Positions 8,228-16,880 are shown, counted from the stretch's first letter. The stretch is DNA of 64,000 nucleotides from Kitasatospora viridis (GCF_007829815.1 NZ_VIWT01000002.1:248001-312000); one strand, 5' to 3'. Notes: a model not told the origin generated them from the sequence alone. Made by a program: numbers and translations.

Positions 8228-10198
8228 ATGCTGCTGCCCGTCATCACCGCTTCGGTGCCGCTGCTGGAGCCGCCCGGTTGGGCCGTCGCCCAGCGCGAGC
8301 TGTTCGACCTGCTCGACCGCGCCTGGCGCCGCTTCGCCCTCGACTACACCGACCCGGACGGGAGCCTGCGCTACCGCGACCGGCTCACCAGCCGCGACGG
8401 CGCCGACGACTTCTACGAGGTCTTCTTCAACTGGCCCCAGCTCTACCTGCTCGGCGGCGCCGAGGACCTGCTCGCGGCGTCCGAGCGCCACTGGGAGGGC
8501 GTCACCGAGCAGCTCACCGAACTCGGCATGCTGCAGGACGAGTACGAGCGCGGCTACGACTGGTTCCACCAGGGCGAGAGCCAGCTGCTGCTCTACTTCC
8601 TGTCGATGGCCCGGCCCGAGCGCTGGACGGCGCGCGCCCGGCGCTTCGCCGAGCTGTACGTCGACCCGAAGCACGGCAACTACGACCCGGAGCACCGGAT
8701 CGTCCGCCGCCCGCACCCGGGCAGCGATCCCGAGCGCGCGGGCGTGTTCGACGGCGACAGCTACCCGTGGCTGCCGCAGGAGGCCGAGATGTACGGCCAC
8801 CCACTCACCTGGGTGCTGCCGGCCGGCGCCCCCGAGCCCGAGCCGGGCAACGACCCGCGGCTCGGCGAGGAGATGCGCCGCCGGGCGGGCGTCGGCGACA
8901 CGGCCGTCAACCTGGCCTCGGCCGGCCTGGTGTTCAACGCCTTCCTGCTGACCGGCGAGCAGCGCTACCGGGACTGGATCACCGAGTACGTCGGCGCCTG
9001 GCGGGCGCGGGCCGCCGCGAACGACGGCATCATCCCCGACAACGTGGCCCCGGACGGCACCGTCGGCGGGCTGCACGAGGGCCGCTGGTACGGCGGGCAC
9101 TACGGGTGGTCGTGGCCGCACGGCTGGCTCAGCATCGGTCCCGCGGCGGCCGTGGCCGCGCTCGCGGCCTCCCAGGTCACCGGGGACGAGTCCTACCTCG
9201 ACATGGTCCGTCCCGCGCTGGACGAGGTCATCTCGCACGCCAAGACGATGCCGTTCACGGAGGCGGACTCCAGCCTGCAGTCCAGGTGGCGGGTCGAGCT
9301 GGCCGGCGAACTGGACACCCCGGTGCTGCACGTGCCGTTCCGTCACAAGGACGAGGGCTGGTTCGACTACAACCCGATGGTGCTCTCCGTCCCGGTCGCC
9401 CTGTGGCACCACTCGGCCGACGACGCGGACCGCGAGCGCCTGGAGGGCCTGCGCGCGGCGGCCGGCCACGACTGGAGCACCGTGCGGCCGTTCCGCGGCA
9501 AGGAGGAGGCCGGCCACGAGCAGCCCTGGTTCGCCTACCTGGCCGGGGACGACCCCGACTACCCCGAGCGGATCCTGGCCGCCGCCCAGGCCCAGGTGCG
9601 CCACCGCCTGTCGCGGATGGAGCTCTACCGGGGCAAGGACGTCCCCGAGGCCGACATCCACCTGTGGCAGCAGTCGAACCCGGTGGTCACCGAGGCGCTG
9701 GTCCAGCTGACCTGGGGCGGCCCGCAGGTGATCTACGGCGGGGGACTCCAGCAGGCCCGGGTGCGCTACTACGACGCCCACGAGCGGCGCCCCGGACTGC
9801 CGGCGACGGTTGCGGCGCTGGTCTCCAGCATCGACCCGCGGGAGACGGTCATCGACCTGGTCAACCTCGACCCGGAGTACCCGCGTTCGGTGATCGTGCA
9901 GGCCGGCGCGTTCGCCGAGGACACCATCCGCTCGGTGCGCCACACCGCCTGCCAGGACCCGTCCTGGATCGGCGGCCTGTACGACTACGGCCACCGCGAG
10001 CCGGGGGTGGTCAGCGAGTCGGTCACCGTGGACGGCCCCTGGCTGCGGGTCGAGCTGCCCCGGTCCAGCCGGATCCGGCTGACCCTGGAGCTGGAGCTGC
10101 GCACCCGGCAGCCCTCCTACCGCACGCCGTTCGACGGAACGACGCCGTTCGACGGAACGACGGCGTTCGACGGGACGGACGGCGGGAGCGCCTCGTGA
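8228..10198 (+). CDS. Unrecognised 656-residue protein, probably (alpha/alpha)-barrel carbohydrate enzyme
   Basis: I do not recognise the family. There is no signal peptide, so it should act in the cytoplasm on imported sugar. The sequence is rich in Trp, Tyr and acidic residues in helix-helix repeats (FNWPQLYLLGG, GYDWFHQGESQLLLYF, GGHYGWSWPHGWLSIG), recalling (alpha/alpha)-barrel glycosidases or lyases. A C-terminal section (about 580-640) reads as beta strands. It sits between transporter and lactonase genes in a tight operon, so hydrolysis of an imported oligosaccharide or glycoside is the natural guess. The last residues are a low-complexity repeat (see 10124-10177). No catalytic residues can be assigned. 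Confidence 0.8.
   Translation: MLLPVITASVPLLEPPGWAVAQRELFDLLDRAWRRFALDYTDPDGSLRYRDRLTSRDGADDFYEVFFNWPQLYLLGGAEDLLAASERHWEGVTEQLTELGMLQDEYERGYDWFHQGESQLLLYFLSMARPERWTARARRFAELYVDPKHGNYDPEHRIVRRPHPGSDPERAGVFDGDSYPWLPQEAEMYGHPLTWVLPAGAPEPEPGNDPRLGEEMRRRAGVGDTAVNLASAGLVFNAFLLTGEQRYRDWITEYVGAWRARAAANDGIIPDNVAPDGTVGGLHEGRWYGGHYGWSWPHGWLSIGPAAAVAALAASQVTGDESYLDMVRPALDEVISHAKTMPFTEADSSLQSRWRVELAGELDTPVLHVPFRHKDEGWFDYNPMVLSVPVALWHHSADDADRERLEGLRAAAGHDWSTVRPFRGKEEAGHEQPWFAYLAGDDPDYPERILAAAQAQVRHRLSRMELYRGKDVPEADIHLWQQSNPVVTEALVQLTWGGPQVIYGGGLQQARVRYYDAHERRPGLPATVAALVSSIDPRETVIDLVNLDPEYPRSVIVQAGAFAEDTIRSVRHTACQDPSWIGGLYDYGHREPGVVSESVTVDGPWLRVELPRSSRIRLTLELELRTRQPSYRTPFDGTTPFDGTTAFDGTDGGSAS
10124..10177 (+). 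repeat. 18-bp tandem repeat, three copies, inside the C-terminus of the upstream gene
   Basis: The unit ACGCCGTTCGACGGAACG occurs twice exactly (10124-10141, 10142-10159), followed by a copy with two changes (10160-10177). It encodes TPFDGT, TPFDGT, TAFDGT just before the stop. It looks like replication-slippage expansion in a tolerant tail and may vary between strains. Confidence 0.9.
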
Positions 10199-11079
10199 CG
10201 GACCGTCAGCAGGGCGAGCCGGTGGTCCTCGACGCGCACGTGCACCTGTGGGACCCGAGCGCCATGGACTACCCGTGGCTCAACGAGGCCCCGGCCCTGA
10301 AGCGCGCGTTCGACGCCGACGACTTCGCCGCGGTGCTCCCCGAGCCCGCCGACGTGATCGTGGTCGAGGCCGGGCGGCACCCGCACGACGCCGCCGCCGA
10401 GGTCGAGTGGGTGCGCGCCCAGGCCGTCACCCGGCCGTGGATCCGCGGCATCGTCGCCGAGGCCCCGGTGGAACTGCGCTCCCGGGCGGTCGAGGTGATC
10501 CGCCGTTACGCCACCGACCCGTTCGTGCTCGGGGTCCGGCGCAACGTCCAGGACGAGCCCGCCGGCTTCACCACCGATGAGCAGTTCCGGGCGGGCGTGC
10601 GCCTGCTCGGGGAGCACGGGCTGCCGTTCGACGCCTGCGTGCGGGACCACCAGCTGGCGGAACTCGCCGCGCTCGCGCAGGCCTGCCCGCAGACCACGCT
10701 CGTCCTGGACCACCTGGGCAAGCCCGCCGCCGCCGACCCGCCCGACCCCGCGTGGCGGCAGGCACTGCGCGAGCTGGCCCGGCACGACAACGTGGTCTGC
10801 AAGCTCTCCGGCCTGGCCACCGAGGCCGCGCCGGGCACCGCCCGCCCGGCCCTGCTCGCCACCCTGCGCGAGGCCCTGCAGACCTTCGGACCCGACCGCT
10901 GCCTGTTCGGCGGCGACTGGCCCGTCATGACCCTGGCCACCGACTACCAGCAGTGGCTCGACCTGGTGCGCGAGGCGCTGGCCGACCTGCCGACGGCAGA
11001 GCGCCACGCCGTGCTGCGCACCACCGCCGAGCGCGTCTACGGACTCGCCGGCCACCACACCCCGGAGGAAGCCCGATGA
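10195..11079 (+). CDS. Amidohydrolase-2 family sugar lactonase
   Basis: The 294-residue TIM-barrel metal hydrolase starts with the metal-binding HxH motif in LDAHVHLWD (residues about 10-18). Later motifs are VLDHLGKP and LFGGDWPV, the pattern of L-fucono-1,5-lactonase, L-rhamnonolactonase and 2-pyrone-4,6-dicarboxylate lactonase relatives. It would open the aldonolactone made by a sugar dehydrogenase. GTG 10195 overlaps the previous stop. A second, diverged family member is encoded at 41042. The position next to a rhamnose-type mutarotase favours a 6-deoxy-hexose lactone as substrate, but the exact sugar is inference. Confidence 0.85.
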   Translation: MTDRQQGEPVVLDAHVHLWDPSAMDYPWLNEAPALKRAFDADDFAAVLPEPADVIVVEAGRHPHDAAAEVEWVRAQAVTRPWIRGIVAEAPVELRSRAVEVIRRYATDPFVLGVRRNVQDEPAGFTTDEQFRAGVRLLGEHGLPFDACVRDHQLAELAALAQACPQTTLVLDHLGKPAAADPPDPAWRQALRELARHDNVVCKLSGLATEAAPGTARPALLATLREALQTFGPDRCLFGGDWPVMTLATDYQQWLDLVREALADLPTAERHAVLRTTAERVYGLAGHHTPEEAR

Positions 11080-11420
11080 GGCGCGTCGCCCAGATCACCA
11101 GGCTGCGGCCCGAGAAGCGCGAGGAGTACCTCGCCCTGCACCGCGAGGTGTGGCCCGCCGTCCAGGCGGCGATCCGCGCCGCCAACATCCGCAACTACAG
11201 CATCTTCCTGCACGGCGACATCCTGGTCGGCTACTACGAGTACCACGGCGAGGACCTCGCAGCCGACCTCGCCGGCATCGCCGAGGACGCGGAGACCCGC
11301 CGCTGGTGGACGCTGACCGACCCGTGCCAGCAGCGCTGGGCGGATGCCGACGCCGAGCCCGGCACCGGCCCGTGGACCGACCTGCCGGAAATCTGGCACC
11401 TCTCCGAGGAGACCGAGTGA
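11076..11420 (+). CDS. L-rhamnose mutarotase family protein (RhaM/FucU-like)
   Basis: The 114-residue protein belongs to the dimeric alpha/beta barrel mutarotase family. Features are an N-terminal RRVAQITRLRPEKREEYLALH with the catalytic-type His, IRNYSIFLHGDILVGYYEY and a C-terminal WADLPE-like tail (WTDLPEIWHL). It interconverts alpha and beta anomers of 6-deoxy sugars, feeding a dehydrogenase or isomerase. ATGA overlap with the lactonase and GTGA overlap with the next dehydrogenase show tight coupling. Rhamnose versus fucose cannot be decided from sequence alone. Confidence 0.9.
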   Translation: MRRVAQITRLRPEKREEYLALHREVWPAVQAAIRAANIRNYSIFLHGDILVGYYEYHGEDLAADLAGIAEDAETRRWWTLTDPCQQRWADADAEPGTGPWTDLPEIWHLSEETE

Positions 11421-12484
11421 ACGCCCCCATCGCCGTCCGAGCCCCTCTTGCCGTCCGCTATGCCGGTGCCCGCACCCTGGACGTCGCCCCCGGCAGCTCC
11501 GAGGCCCCCGGCCCCGGCGAGGTCCAGCTGGCCCCCGAGTACGTCGGCATCTGCGGGACCGACCTGCACATCTTCCACGGCGACATGGACGCGCGGGTCA
11601 AGACGCCCGCCGTCATCGGGCACGAGATGGCCGGCCGCGTCGTGCAGGTCGGCCCTGAGGTCGAGGGCTGGCAGCCCGGCGACCTGGTGACGGTCATACC
11701 GCTGCGCTGGGACGGCACCTGCCCGGCCTGCCGGAAGGGCCATCAGCACGTGTGCCAGCAGCTCGACTTCATCGGCATCGACTCCCCGGGAGCGATGCAG
11801 CAGCGCTGGACGGTGCCCGCCAGCACGCTGGTCCGGCTGCCGGAGGGCATGCCGCTGGACCACGCCGCGCTGGTCGAGCCCACCGCGGTGGCCGTGCACG
11901 ACGTCGGCCGGGCCGGCGTCCAGGCCGGCGAGCGGGTCGTCGTGGTCGGGGGCGGCCCGGTCGGCGTCCTGATCGCGCTGGTCGCCCGGGCCCAGGGCGC
12001 CGAGGTGCGGGTGGTCGAGCTCAGCGAGCACCGGCGCAAGCTGGCGGCCGAGCTGGGCCTGGCGGTCTGGAACCCGGCCACCGAGGACGTGCCCGAACTG
12101 GTGCGGCAGTGGACCGGCGACGCCGGCGCCGATGTCGCCTTCGAGGTCTCCGGCGCCGCCAACGGCGTCGAGACGGCCATCGAGGTGCTGGCGGTGCGCG
12201 GCCGGCTCTGCCTGGTCGCGATCCACCCGAGCCCCCGGGTGGTCAACCTGCACCGCTTCTTCTGGCGCGAGCTGACCCTGGTCGGCGCCCGCCTGTACGA
12301 CCGCGGCGACTTCGAGCGCGCGGTGGAGCTGCTCGCCGACGCAACGATCCCCGCCGCCGCGCTGATCACCGGGACCGTGCCGCTGGCCCGGGCGCAGGAG
12401 GCCTTCGAGGCCCTGGAGGCGGGCGGGAACGTCATGAAGATCCTGGTGGACTGCACCGGGACGGACGAGGAGAGCGCCGCGTGA
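11417..12484 (+). CDS. Zinc-dependent medium-chain alcohol/polyol dehydrogenase
   Basis: The 355-residue MDR protein has catalytic zinc ligands in GICGTDLHIFHG and GHEMAGRV and a Rossmann motif VVVGGGPVGVLIALVA (residues about 173-188). The structural-zinc lobe is unusual: DGTCPACRKGHQHVC has Asp where the first of the four cysteines normally stands. Relatives include L-idonate/threonine/sorbitol dehydrogenases. Paired with the following KduD-like SDR it could interconvert sugar acids through a keto intermediate, as IdnD and IdnO do for idonate/gluconate (inference). It could instead be the sugar-oxidising step. Confidence 0.87.
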   Translation: MNAPIAVRAPLAVRYAGARTLDVAPGSSEAPGPGEVQLAPEYVGICGTDLHIFHGDMDARVKTPAVIGHEMAGRVVQVGPEVEGWQPGDLVTVIPLRWDGTCPACRKGHQHVCQQLDFIGIDSPGAMQQRWTVPASTLVRLPEGMPLDHAALVEPTAVAVHDVGRAGVQAGERVVVVGGGPVGVLIALVARAQGAEVRVVELSEHRRKLAAELGLAVWNPATEDVPELVRQWTGDAGADVAFEVSGAANGVETAIEVLAVRGRLCLVAIHPSPRVVNLHRFFWRELTLVGARLYDRGDFERAVELLADATIPAAALITGTVPLARAQEAFEALEAGGNVMKILVDCTGTDEESAA

Positions 12485-13242
12485 ACGCCTTCGACCTCAC
12501 CGGCCGGCTCGCCGTCGTCACCGGTGCCAAGCGCGGGATCGGCCGCTCCATCGCCCGGGCGCTGGCCGAGGCCGGGGCCGACGTGATCGGCGTCAGCGCC
12601 ACCCTGGCGGAGAGCGGCAGCGCGGTCGAGCAGGACGTCACCGAGGCGGGCCGGAAGTTCGAGGCGATCCGCTGCGACTTCGCCGACCCCGCCGCGGTCC
12701 GCGCCCTGGCGGACGACCTCGCCGCCCGGGAACGGCCGGTGGACATCCTGGTCAACAACGCCGGCACGATCCGGCGCGCCCCCGCGGCCGAACACCCGGA
12801 CGCCTACTGGGACGAGGTGCTCCAGGTCAACCTGAGCGCCCAGTTCACGCTGACCCGCGCGGTGGGCGCCGAGATGGTCCGGCGCGGCGACGGCAAGATC
12901 ATCTTCACCGCGTCGCTGCTCAGCTTCCAGGGCGGCATCACCGTCCCGGGCTACGCCGCCGCCAAGCACGGCATCGCCGGCCTGACCAAGGCGCTCGCCA
13001 ACGAGTGGGCGCCGCACGGCGTCAACGTCAACGCGATCGCCCCGGGCTACATCGCCACCGACAACACCCAGGCGCTGCGCGACGATCCGGCGCGCAGCAG
13101 CGCGATCCTGGACCGCATCCCGGCCGGGCGCTGGGGCGCGGGCGAGGACATCGCGGGCGCCGCGGTCTTCCTCGCCTCCCCGGCCGCCGGGTACGTGAAC
13201 GGCGTCGTGCTGCCGGTCGACGGCGGGTGGCTGGGCCGATGA
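12481..13242 (+). CDS. SDR oxidoreductase, KduD/gluconate-dehydrogenase-like
   Basis: The 253-residue classical SDR has the cofactor motif TGAKRGIG (residues about 14-21), NNAG, the catalytic Ser in TASLLSFQGG and YAAAK, so it is a complete enzyme. The overall sequence (LTKALANEWAPHGVNVNAIAPGYIATDNTQALR) is typical of 2-deoxy-D-gluconate 3-dehydrogenase / 5-keto-gluconate reductase. It overlaps its neighbours by GTGA and ATGA. It likely acts on a keto-deoxy or keto aldonic acid upstream of the aldolase. Confidence 0.87.
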   Translation: MNAFDLTGRLAVVTGAKRGIGRSIARALAEAGADVIGVSATLAESGSAVEQDVTEAGRKFEAIRCDFADPAAVRALADDLAARERPVDILVNNAGTIRRAPAAEHPDAYWDEVLQVNLSAQFTLTRAVGAEMVRRGDGKIIFTASLLSFQGGITVPGYAAAKHGIAGLTKALANEWAPHGVNVNAIAPGYIATDNTQALRDDPARSSAILDRIPAGRWGAGEDIAGAAVFLASPAAGYVNGVVLPVDGGWLGR

Positions 13243-13766
13243 CCAGCGCGATGAACGCAGCGATCACCGGCGCGACGACCGGCCCCGACCCGGCCTGGCA
13301 CACCGGACCGCGGATCCTGCCCGTGCTGACCGTGCCCTCGGCCACCACGGCCGAGCCGCTGGCCGACGCGCTGGTGCGGGCCGGCGTGGGCACGGTCGAG
13401 GTCACCCTGCGCACGCCGGAGGCACTGGAGGCCCTCCGGCGGATGGCCGCCCACGGCGGCCTCACGGTCGGCGCCGGCACCGTGCTGACCCCCGAACAGG
13501 CCGAGCGGGCCGTCGCGGCGGGAGCCTCGTTCGTCGTCTCGCCGGGCCTGGACGAGGACGTCCTGACGAAGTGTCAGGAACTCGGCGTGCCGGTGGTCCC
13601 CGGCATCGCCACGGCCAGCGAGCTGATCCGCGCGCTGCGCGCCGGGATCGGCACCGTCAAGCTGTTCCCCGCCGAACTCGTCGGCGGGCCGGCCCTGGTG
13701 CGCAACCTGGCCGCGCCGTTCCCCGGCGTGCGGTTCGTGCCCACCGGCGGCATCGGCCCCGAGTAG
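13239..13766 (+). CDS. KDPG/KHG-type aldolase, truncated by an in-frame TAG
   Basis: The 175-residue open part reads as a class I 2-keto-3-deoxy-acid aldolase (Eda family). It has VEVTLRT with the catalytic Glu, GAGTVLT, the Schiff-base Lys in GTVKLFPAE (about residue 147) and VPTGGIG. A TAG at 13764-13766 follows GGIGPE, exactly where family members continue into the last strand. The frame then stays open and conserved to 13904 (see next entry). The truncated product would lack the final beta strand and the GGSWM loop and probably not fold properly. Full-length function would be cleavage of a keto-deoxy aldonate to pyruvate plus an aldehyde. Confidence 0.82.
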   Translation: MTSAMNAAITGATTGPDPAWHTGPRILPVLTVPSATTAEPLADALVRAGVGTVEVTLRTPEALEALRRMAAHGGLTVGAGTVLTPEQAERAVAAGASFVVSPGLDEDVLTKCQELGVPVVPGIATASELIRALRAGIGTVKLFPAELVGGPALVRNLAAPFPGVRFVPTGGIGPE

Positions 13767-13904
13767 CTGGGCTGCTACCTCGCCCAGCCCACCGTGCTGG
13801 CCGTCGGCGGCAGTTGGATGGCGCCCCTGGACGCGCTGGCGCGCGGCGCGTACGACGAGATCGAACGGCTGGCCGCCGAGGCCGTGGCGCAGTGCCTGAC
13901 CTGA
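13767..13904 (+). pseudogene. In-frame remainder of the aldolase gene after the TAG
   Basis: Codons after the TAG encode LGCYLAQPTVLAVGGSW and a further 28 residues, ending at a TGA at 13902-13904. AVGGSW(M) is the conserved C-terminal signature of Eda aldolases, so the two parts were one gene of 222 codons including the TAG. GAG-TAG-CTG could derive from GAG-CAG-CTG by one change. Confidence 0.85.
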
Positions 13905-13936
13905 CCAGCCCAGTACCCCACAGGAAGGAGAGGCCA

Positions 13937-14926
13937 GTGCGGCAGCGAACGATCGCCGGCACGCCGGTCGCCCTGACCGAACTCGGCTTCGGCGCCGCGG
14001 TCATCGGCAACCTCTACCGCGCCACCACGGACGAGGAGGCGGCGGCCGCCGTCGCCGCGGCCCGGGACCACGGCATCCGCTACTTCGACACCGCCCCGCA
14101 CTACGGACTCGGGCTCTCCGAACGGCGCCTGGGCGCCGCGCTGCGGGAGCGCCCGCGCTCGGAGTACGTCGTCTCCTCCAAGGTGGGCCGCCTGCTCGTG
14201 CCGAACGAGCGGCCCACCGGGACGGACAGCGAGGGCTTCGCGGTGCCCGACGACCTGCGCCGCCAGTGGGACTTCAGCCGCGACGGCGTGCTGCGCTCCG
14301 TCGAGGAGACCTTGGCGCGCACCGGGCTGGACCGGATCGACATCGTCTACGTCCACGACCCGGACGACCACTGGCGCCAGGCCGCGGACGAGGCGATGCC
14401 GGCCCTGGCCGAGCTGCGGGACCAGGGCGTGGTCGGCGCCATCGGCGCCGGGATGAACCAGTCCGCGATGCTCGCGCGCTTCCTGCGCGAGACCCCCGCC
14501 GACGTGGTGATGCTCGCCGGCCGCTACACCCTGCTCGACCAGTCCGCGCTGGACGACGCGCTGCCGGCGGCGGAGGAGTTCGGCAAGGCCGTGGTGGCCG
14601 TCGGCGTCTTCAACTCCGGCCTGCTGTCCCGCCCGTGGCCGGCCGAGGGGATGAAGCACGACTACCAGGACGCCCCGGTGGAGCTCGTCGAGCGGGCGCG
14701 GGAGATCGCCCGGGTGTGCGAGCGGCACGGCACCAGCCTGCCGGCGGCCGCCATCGCCTTCCCGCTGACCCACCCCGCCGTGGTCAACGTGACGCTGGGG
14801 ATGCGGACCCCGGAGCAGGTGCGGGGCAACGCGGAGCTGCACGACCGGCCCGTGCCGGAGGCGCTCTGGCAGGAGCTGGCCGAGCGCGGCCTGATCCGCG
14901 CCGAGGCGGTGCTGAAGAAAGTCTGA
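13937..14926 (+). CDS. Aldo/keto reductase, L-fucose/D-threo-aldose 1-dehydrogenase type
   Basis: The 329-residue TIM-barrel oxidoreductase has the AKR catalytic set: Asp and Tyr in YFDTAPHYGLGLSE, Lys in VVSSKVGRLL and His in VYVHDPDDH. Members of this branch (D-threo-aldose/L-fucose dehydrogenase, pyridoxal 4-dehydrogenase) oxidise the anomeric carbon of L-fucose-like sugars to a lactone with NAD(P). GTG 13937 is preceded by AGGAAGGAGAGG. A paralogue with the same active-site blocks is at 30945. Here it ends the first operon and would supply the lactone for the hydrolase at 10195. Confidence 0.87.
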   Translation: MRQRTIAGTPVALTELGFGAAVIGNLYRATTDEEAAAAVAAARDHGIRYFDTAPHYGLGLSERRLGAALRERPRSEYVVSSKVGRLLVPNERPTGTDSEGFAVPDDLRRQWDFSRDGVLRSVEETLARTGLDRIDIVYVHDPDDHWRQAADEAMPALAELRDQGVVGAIGAGMNQSAMLARFLRETPADVVMLAGRYTLLDQSALDDALPAAEEFGKAVVAVGVFNSGLLSRPWPAEGMKHDYQDAPVELVERAREIARVCERHGTSLPAAAIAFPLTHPAVVNVTLGMRTPEQVRGNAELHDRPVPEALWQELAERGLIRAEAVLKKV

Positions 14927-15041
14927 TCGGAGCGGCAACCTTTCGGCGCCGGGCGGCCACTTGGGGGTGAGAGGCGAGGGTGAGCCGCAGTCAGCTCACC
15001 CCGCCCCGGCCGAATCCACGCACTCCGATCGGGAGCCATCC

Positions 15042-16880
15042 GTGTCACCTGACGACTCGACCACCGCCGCCCAGCCCGCGTCCCAAGGCCGCGCCGCCCG
15101 CCGCAACCGCACCCCGCGCCGCCTCGCGGCGGGGGCGGCGGCCGCCCTGCTGGCCGGGGTCGGCACGGGCACCCTGGCGCCCGTGGCGAGCGCCGCGTCG
15201 ACCGTCGCCGTCACCGTCGACGCCGGCACCTCGCTGGGCACCGTGCCCAGCACCGGTGTCGGCCTCAACACGGCCGTCTACGACCCCAACATGAACGACC
15301 CCAAGGCGTCCTCGCTGCTGAAGGCCGCCGGCATCCAGGAGCTGCGCTACCCGGGCGGCTCGGACGCGGACGGCTACCACTGGCAGAGCCGCACGCTCGC
15401 CGAGAACGGCTGGGTCGCACCGGGCACCGACTTCGACAGCTTCATGGCCAACGCGAAGTCGATCGGCGCGCAGCCGATCATCACCGCCAACTACGGCTCA
15501 GGCACGCCCCAGGAGGCTGCCGACTGGGTCAAGTACGCCAACGTCACCAAGGGTTACGGCGTCAAGTACTGGGAGATCGGCAACGAGGTCTACGGCAACG
15601 GGCACTACCAGAACGGCAACGGCTGGGAGTACGACACCCACGCCGACAAGAGCCCGACCGAGTACGCCAACAACCTGGTCGCCTACGCGCAGGCGATGAA
15701 GGCCGTGGACCCGACGGTGAAGATCGGGGCGGTGCTCACCACCCCGGGCGGCTACCCGGACGGGACGGTCGGCGCCGGTGACAGCGCCGACTGGAACAAC
15801 ACCGTGCTCTCCATCGCGGGCAAGTCGATCGACTTCGTGATCGTGCACTGGTACCCGGGCGGCACCGGCGCGGCCGACCTGCTGAACACCCCCGACCGGA
15901 TCCCCGGAATCACCTCCGCGCTGCGCTCGCTGATCGCCAAGTACGCCGGTGCGCGCGCCGCTTCGATGGAGATCGCGGTCACCGAGACCGACGGCGACTT
16001 CTCGCCCGCCAAGACCAGCCAGGCCGCGGCGCTGTACGCGCCCGACACCTACATGAGCTGGTTCGAGCACGGCGCCGTCAACGTGGACTGGTGGGACCTG
16101 CACAACGGCCCGGGCAAGCCGAGCACCGTCAACGGCGAGACCGACTACATGGACGAGGGCGTGCTCTCCTCCGGGACCTGCACGGGTGGCAGCCCCTGCG
16201 AGCCGGCCCTCGAAACGCCCTTCCCCACCTACTGGGGCATCCGCTCGCTGACCGCGCTGGCCCACCCCGGCGACACCATGGTCAAGTCGTCCTCGGCGAA
16301 CGCGTCGGTGGCCGTGCACGCGGTACGCACCGCGAACGGCGGCCTGAACGTGATGCTGATCAACAAGGACCCGCAGAACGCGGCCCAGGTGTCGCTCTCC
16401 TACGCCGGATACACCCCGGCGCCGGGTTCGGTCACCACCGTCTCCTACACCAAGGGCGCGACCGACCTGACCACGGCCGAGCAGGGCACGGCGGCCGGCC
16501 AGACGCTGCCGCCGTACTCGATCACCACGCTGCAGCTCAAGCCCGCCTCGACGACCAGCGCGGGCAGCCCCTCGCCCGCCGCCCCGTCGACCGCGCCGGC
16601 TCCCGCCCCCAGCGCCGCCGTGCCGGTGCCCTCCGCCGGCAGCTCGGTGGGCAGCCGCGCCCAGTCCGAGGCCGGCGGCGCCGTCGGCCGGCCCGCCCAG
16701 GGCAGCGCGGCCCCCACACCGAGCGCCAAGCCGACCACGACCAGCACGGCCGGCGGCCTGGCCTTCACCGGCATGGGCCCCGGGGTCCTGTACAGCGCCG
16801 TCGGCGGCCTGATCGCCGTCTCGGCGGGCTCCGTGCTGGTGCTGCGCGGCCGTCGCCGCAAGGGCGCGCACGGCAAGTGA
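15042..16880 (+). CDS. Secreted, wall-anchored clan-A glycosidase, alpha-L-arabinofuranosidase-like
   Basis: The 612-residue protein has an Arg-rich signal peptide (RRNRTPRRLAAG..., cleavage near ASA/AS, about residue 45). It has a TIM-barrel catalytic domain whose acid/base is the Glu in KYWEIGNEVYGNG and whose likely nucleophile is the Glu in IAVTETDGDF, the layout of GH51-like arabinofuranosidases. A small beta domain, a Pro/Ala/Ser/Thr linker and a sorting signal follow: LAFTG, a hydrophobic helix and an RGRRRKGAHGK tail. LAxTG is the form used by streptomycete class E sortases, so the enzyme should be covalently attached to the cell wall. GTG 15042 has GGGAG at the right distance. Confidence 0.87.
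   Translation: MSPDDSTTAAQPASQGRAARRNRTPRRLAAGAAAALLAGVGTGTLAPVASAASTVAVTVDAGTSLGTVPSTGVGLNTAVYDPNMNDPKASSLLKAAGIQELRYPGGSDADGYHWQSRTLAENGWVAPGTDFDSFMANAKSIGAQPIITANYGSGTPQEAADWVKYANVTKGYGVKYWEIGNEVYGNGHYQNGNGWEYDTHADKSPTEYANNLVAYAQAMKAVDPTVKIGAVLTTPGGYPDGTVGAGDSADWNNTVLSIAGKSIDFVIVHWYPGGTGAADLLNTPDRIPGITSALRSLIAKYAGARAASMEIAVTETDGDFSPAKTSQAAALYAPDTYMSWFEHGAVNVDWWDLHNGPGKPSTVNGETDYMDEGVLSSGTCTGGSPCEPALETPFPTYWGIRSLTALAHPGDTMVKSSSANASVAVHAVRTANGGLNVMLINKDPQNAAQVSLSYAGYTPAPGSVTTVSYTKGATDLTTAEQGTAAGQTLPPYSITTLQLKPASTTSAGSPSPAAPSTAPAPAPSAAVPVPSAGSSVGSRAQSEAGGAVGRPAQGSAAPTPSAKPTTTSTAGGLAFTGMGPGVLYSAVGGLIAVSAGSVLVLRGRRRKGAHGK

Noticed and set aside
8216..9994. 592-codon minus-strand frame over the 8228 gene
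   Set aside because: Low-complexity shadow with no start context; the plus-strand gene is in a tight operon with overlaps on both sides.
13257..13904. Frameshift in the aldolase gene
   Set aside because: The reading frame is the same before and after the interruption; only a stop codon, not an indel, separates the two parts.
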